64,000 nt of DNA from Inediibacterium massiliense (lineage in GTDB: Bacteria; Bacillota; Clostridia; Peptostreptococcales; Thermotaleaceae): assembly GCF_001282725.1 (NCBI RefSeq), contig NZ_LN876587.1, positions 1,049,695 to 1,113,694 on the forward strand, in the 5' to 3' direction. The stretch's first letter is position 1; each line of letters begins with the position of its first letter. Below, piece by piece: positions 61,093-64,000 of this stretch. The notes under the pieces were generated by a model. The model worked only from the letters and a program-made list of their open reading frames with translations, had not been told where the DNA came from and made no database searches. The translations under genes and the position numbers were made by a program.

Positions 61093-62364
61093 TTATTTCT
61101 TTTTCATCATCATAATCGTAACATCATCTACATTATTTGTTTTATCCTGTTTTTGAAATTTTTCTAATAATTTTGTCATAAATAAATCTGGATCATTAAG
61201 TAAATCATCTACATTTTCAGATGCATAATCATATACAAGATTAAAATCTCCTATAGTCATTTCTTTTTCTTGTTCAAAATTACATAAATGATCCATATAC
61301 TGTTCTAATACATATTCCTTCTCCATATTGATTTCTACATATTCTGTATCTAGATCTATATCTAGAATATTATTATTTTTTTGTTCTTTTTTCTCTAAAT
61401 TATATAGACCATCTGTATAAACTAATAGTACATCATCCTTTTGGATGGATACCTGTCCCTTATTGTATTGAATATCATCAAAGATTCCCATCAATCTACC
61501 ATTTAATTTCAATAGTTTGCATTCTTTATCCTTTGAATGAATAATTATAGGATATGGATGTCCTGCATTAGCATAGGTTAGTACATTATCTTTAATCACT
61601 CCTATAAAAGCTGAAAAAGATAAATCAATTTGATCATCTGTCATATTACAAAAGGTCCTATTCATTTCCTCTAAAACTTGATTTGGATCTTTTCCATATT
61701 TTACAATACCATTAAATAATGCTTTCACCATAGTAGATACCATAGCAGCTGCTACTCCACGCCCCTTTATATCTGCAACAACAAACCAAAATTCATCTTC
61801 TAATTCAACATAATCATATAAATCTCCACCCACTTCATCACAAGATGTATAATTAATGTATGTATCTATTAGAGTAAAATTTTTCGTTCCTTTTATTAAA
61901 TATTTTTGTAGCATGGTAGCAATTTTTAATTCTTCTTGTATTTTTTTATTTATTTTTTTCAAAGACTTTTTCTGCTCATAATATTTAAGTGCATTGATGG
62001 CTTTTAAGGGTATAATGACTTCCATTTGATCTGGAGTTATAGGTTTTGTAAAATAATCCGTAGCTCCTAATTCTAAGGTTTTTTTAATACTATCCATATC
62101 TGTAATAGCTGAATTTACAATGACAGGAATATCTTTATATCTATCTTGTTTTTTCATTTCTCCTAAAACTTCATACCCATCTTTAATAGGCATCATTAAA
62201 TCCAAAATAACCAAATCAATGTCTTCCTTCTTTAACATATCAATAGCCTCTTGTCCATTTTCCGCATCATAAAAAGAAAAATGTCCTGTCGTATTGGATA
62301 ATACTTTCCTCATCAGCTTTCTATTTAACATCACATCGTCTACGATCAATATATTATAATTCAT
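61093..62364 (-). CDS. Response regulator with SpoIIE/RsbU-type PP2C phosphatase output
   Basis: The 423-residue protein has a receiver domain (1-120) with D9/D10 in LIVDDV, phospho-acceptor D55 in LVILDLMMP and Lys in YFTKP. A coiled linker follows, then a PP2C-type serine phosphatase (about 165-423; SCDEVGGDLYDYVEL, VADIKGRGVAAAMVSTMV, YANAGHPYP, LLVYTDGLYN). Such proteins dephosphorylate anti-sigma-factor antagonists in partner-switching pathways. The start at 62364 follows GGAGGGTAAT. The kinase 130 bases upstream is the likely partner. Confidence 0.92.
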   Translation of the reverse strand: MNYNILIVDDVMLNRKLMRKVLSNTTGHFSFYDAENGQEAIDMLKKEDIDLVILDLMMPIKDGYEVLGEMKKQDRYKDIPVIVNSAITDMDSIKKTLELGATDYFTKPITPDQMEVIIPLKAINALKYYEQKKSLKKINKKIQEELKIATMLQKYLIKGTKNFTLIDTYINYTSCDEVGGDLYDYVELEDEFWFVVADIKGRGVAAAMVSTMVKALFNGIVKYGKDPNQVLEEMNRTFCNMTDDQIDLSFSAFIGVIKDNVLTYANAGHPYPIIIHSKDKECKLLKLNGRLMGIFDDIQYNKGQVSIQKDDVLLVYTDGLYNLEKKEQKNNNILDIDLDTEYVEINMEKEYVLEQYMDHLCNFEQEKEMTIGDFNLVYDYASENVDDLLNDPDLFMTKLLEKFQKQDKTNNVDDVTIMMMKKK

Positions 62365-62496
62365 TATTACCCTCCTTCACCACTAAGCTTCTATAAAATT
62401 TTATTTCAATTTATAATTTTCTTTTCATTCGATATTTAATAATATTTTACCCCACTTTATTTTTCTAAACAAGATCAATCTTTCAGTTATTTCTTT

Positions 62497-63669
62497 TTAT
62501 ATAGTATCGATTACTTTTGAAACAGTTTCTAGCAGCTCACTTCTTCTATAGGGTTTTGTCACATAACCTGCAAATTCATCTTGAATATCTACTCCTACTG
62601 GAATAGAGCTTGCCAAAACCGTGTGGATATTTTTAGTAAAAGATAGTGCTTTCAATACAGACAAAACATTATATTCATGCATATGAGCTATTTGATCATC
62701 CATCAAAACTACATCGTAGATACAATGCATATCATTATTAGAAATCAATTTGTTTAAAGCCTCTGTGATACTATACACTTCTTCTACAATACAACCTGCT
62801 TCTTCTAAATATATTTTAGCAATTTCACTATTTCTAGTATGATGATCTACAATGAGTATTCTTTTATTTTGAAGCAATACATACTCTTTATGATCTGATA
62901 TATCTTCATCTATATACTTATAAAAAGGTACAGTACATTCAAACTTTGAACCCTTACCTTCTGTACTTTCTACCTCAATGCTTCCATTCATCATTTCTGT
63001 TAATTCTTTACATATAAAAAGACCTAATCCATTGCCCCCAAATCTTCGTGTAGAAGATTCATCTTCTTGGGCAAAAGGTTCAAATAATTTATCCATAATT
63101 TTATTAGAAATACCAATGCCAGTATCTTCAATTTTAAATTTGATATATACCATGTCCTCTTTTTCATCTTTTAAACTCACATCTACATATACCTCTCCTT
63201 GTTCTGTAAATTTCACAGCATTATTCACAAGATTATAAATGATCTGTTTAAGCCTTATAGGATCTCCTTTTACAATACATGGTATATCTGATTGAATAAA
63301 TAAGCCTATTTCAATTCCCTTTCTTTTTGCTTCTATAGAAAAAGGTTTTATTGTAGATTCTATTAATTCAATCGTATGAAAATAAGTTTCTTCTAATTTT
63401 AGGTTTCCTTGTTGAATTTTAGAAATATCTACAATGTCATCAATGACTTTTAATAAACTTTGTGCAGATGTTTTTATAATTTCAACATATTCCCTTTGTT
63501 CTTCATTTAAAGGTGAATTTCCTAACATTTGAGCAAAACCAATAATTGCATTCATAGGTGTTCTGATTTCATGAGATACATTACGAATACATTGTGTTTT
63601 AATGTGAAAAACACCTTTTTTACTTTTTTCTTCTAATGAATAGATAGGTTGATTTATATTATTAATCAT
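62497..63669 (-). CDS. Hybrid histidine kinase without sensor domain
   Basis: ATG 63669 is used. The 390-residue protein begins almost directly at the HisKA domain (NVSHEIRTPMNAIIGFAQ), then HATPase_c (NLVNNAVKFTEQG, DTGIGISNKI, GNGLGLFICKELTEMM) and a C-terminal receiver. In the receiver the Asp in VVLMDDQ and Lys in YVTKPYRR are kept, but the acidic pair reads IVDHH. With no membrane or PAS segment it must be cytosolic and take its input from another protein. It probably feeds the phosphatase downstream. Confidence 0.88.
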   Translation of the reverse strand: MINNINQPIYSLEEKSKKGVFHIKTQCIRNVSHEIRTPMNAIIGFAQMLGNSPLNEEQREYVEIIKTSAQSLLKVIDDIVDISKIQQGNLKLEETYFHTIELIESTIKPFSIEAKRKGIEIGLFIQSDIPCIVKGDPIRLKQIIYNLVNNAVKFTEQGEVYVDVSLKDEKEDMVYIKFKIEDTGIGISNKIMDKLFEPFAQEDESSTRRFGGNGLGLFICKELTEMMNGSIEVESTEGKGSKFECTVPFYKYIDEDISDHKEYVLLQNKRILIVDHHTRNSEIAKIYLEEAGCIVEEVYSITEALNKLISNNDMHCIYDVVLMDDQIAHMHEYNVLSVLKALSFTKNIHTVLASSIPVGVDIQDEFAGYVTKPYRRSELLETVSKVIDTI

Positions 63670-63956
63670 CAATCATTCACATCCTAATCACTTAAACTAT
63701 AAATCTAAATAATGATTATATATGGATACCTCAAAATTTTATCATCTAGTATTTTGCACCCTACCCCCCTTATCTCTATAGTATAAAATGAAATCATTTC
63801 TCTTGAAATCATCTTTTTATAGATAAATATATTATATACTATGTAAATGCTTCATTACACAAATTTTATTTTACAATCTAATATACCTATAGTCTTTTGT
63901 TCGACAGTCCTTTATAAACATGCTAATATAATAATATAAAAATAAGGAGTGATTGT

Positions 63957-64000
63957 ATGTCTCTTAATCATAAAAAAATATTTTGGGTTGGATTACTTTT
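63957..64000 (+). CDS. Start of a gene cut by the window edge
   Basis: ATG 63957 follows AATAAGGAGTGAT. The visible residues (SLNHKKIFWVGLL) suggest a basic start followed by a membrane segment or signal peptide. The identity cannot be told. Confidence 0.5.
   Translation, partial: MSLNHKKIFWVGLL

Noticed and set aside
1-64000. CRISPR arrays, tRNA or rRNA genes
   Set aside because: No regularly spaced repeats with spacers, no tRNA cloverleaf with TTCGA-type arm and no rRNA-like GC-rich segment were seen on reading both strands; a tRNAscan or Rfam run would be decisive.

Overview
The window looks like chromosome of a low-GC Firmicute, most likely an anaerobic Clostridia member. The evidence is the AT-rich coding DNA with strong AGGAGG-type ribosome sites and TTG/GTG starts, a TcdE-type holin, a CD3324-family protein, LexA boxes of the Bacillus/Clostridium type and a XerS-like recombinase. 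No rRNA, tRNA or CRISPR array was seen.

Layout. 1-11.1 kb is the right part of a siphovirus-type prophage on the + strand: tail tube, tail chaperone with a -1 frameshift site, tape measure, distal tail, hub, BppU-type baseplate protein, small tail proteins including XkdX, then holin and amidase. 11.1-12.8 kb is the prophage edge. A structured leader ends in a terminator. Next comes an ORF6N protein with a nuclease-like C-terminus, and then about 430 bases densely packed with hairpins, which I read as a large structured RNA. 13-17.4 kb carries a membrane protein, a tyrosine recombinase-like protein lacking key catalytic residues, a CPA1-type cation/proton antiporter, and a minimal recombinase behind four copies of AATGTAAC. 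17.6-23.5 kb is on the - strand: a PadR regulator with a HAAS-SEDS membrane protein, a MutS2-like ATPase without Smr domain coupled to a CD3324-family gene, and several small genes. 23.7-29.6 kb holds a methyltransferase, a YjiH transporter, a DUF362-ferredoxin protein, a metallo-beta-lactamase-fold hydrolase and a GNAT enzyme.

29.9-35.8 kb is the most distinctive block. It is a tight - strand operon matching the uncharacterised STM4015-STM4014-STM4013-STM4012-STM4011 set: leucine-rich repeat protein, ATP-grasp, alkaline-phosphatase-superfamily hydrolase, HemN-like radical SAM, and a second radical SAM enzyme here fused to a HAD phosphatase. It is followed by a DUF5713 gene broken by a 34-bp tandem duplication. 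A perfect 173-bp copy of the operon's leader and first codons lies 1.76 kb upstream and is fused in frame to a piece of a MerR gene. 38-46.7 kb has a MerR/MATE pair, a second MATE exporter, an ArsR/CoA-disulfide-reductase-type pair, release factor 3 and XerS. 46.8-50 kb has the SOS pair lexA and a yneA-like gene sharing three LexA boxes, and a chemoreceptor.

50-60.4 kb is a decaying island. It contains MITE-like elements, an unknown exported protein, two RHS remnants (one with a toxin tail broken by a stop codon, next to an SMI1/KNR4-type immunity gene), a KptA pseudogene, truncated IS256 and IS3-type transposases, small membrane proteins, and an apparently intact IS110 element whose long leader is a candidate bridge RNA. 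60.7-64 kb ends with a response regulator-PP2C phosphatase, a sensor-less hybrid histidine kinase and the start of another gene.
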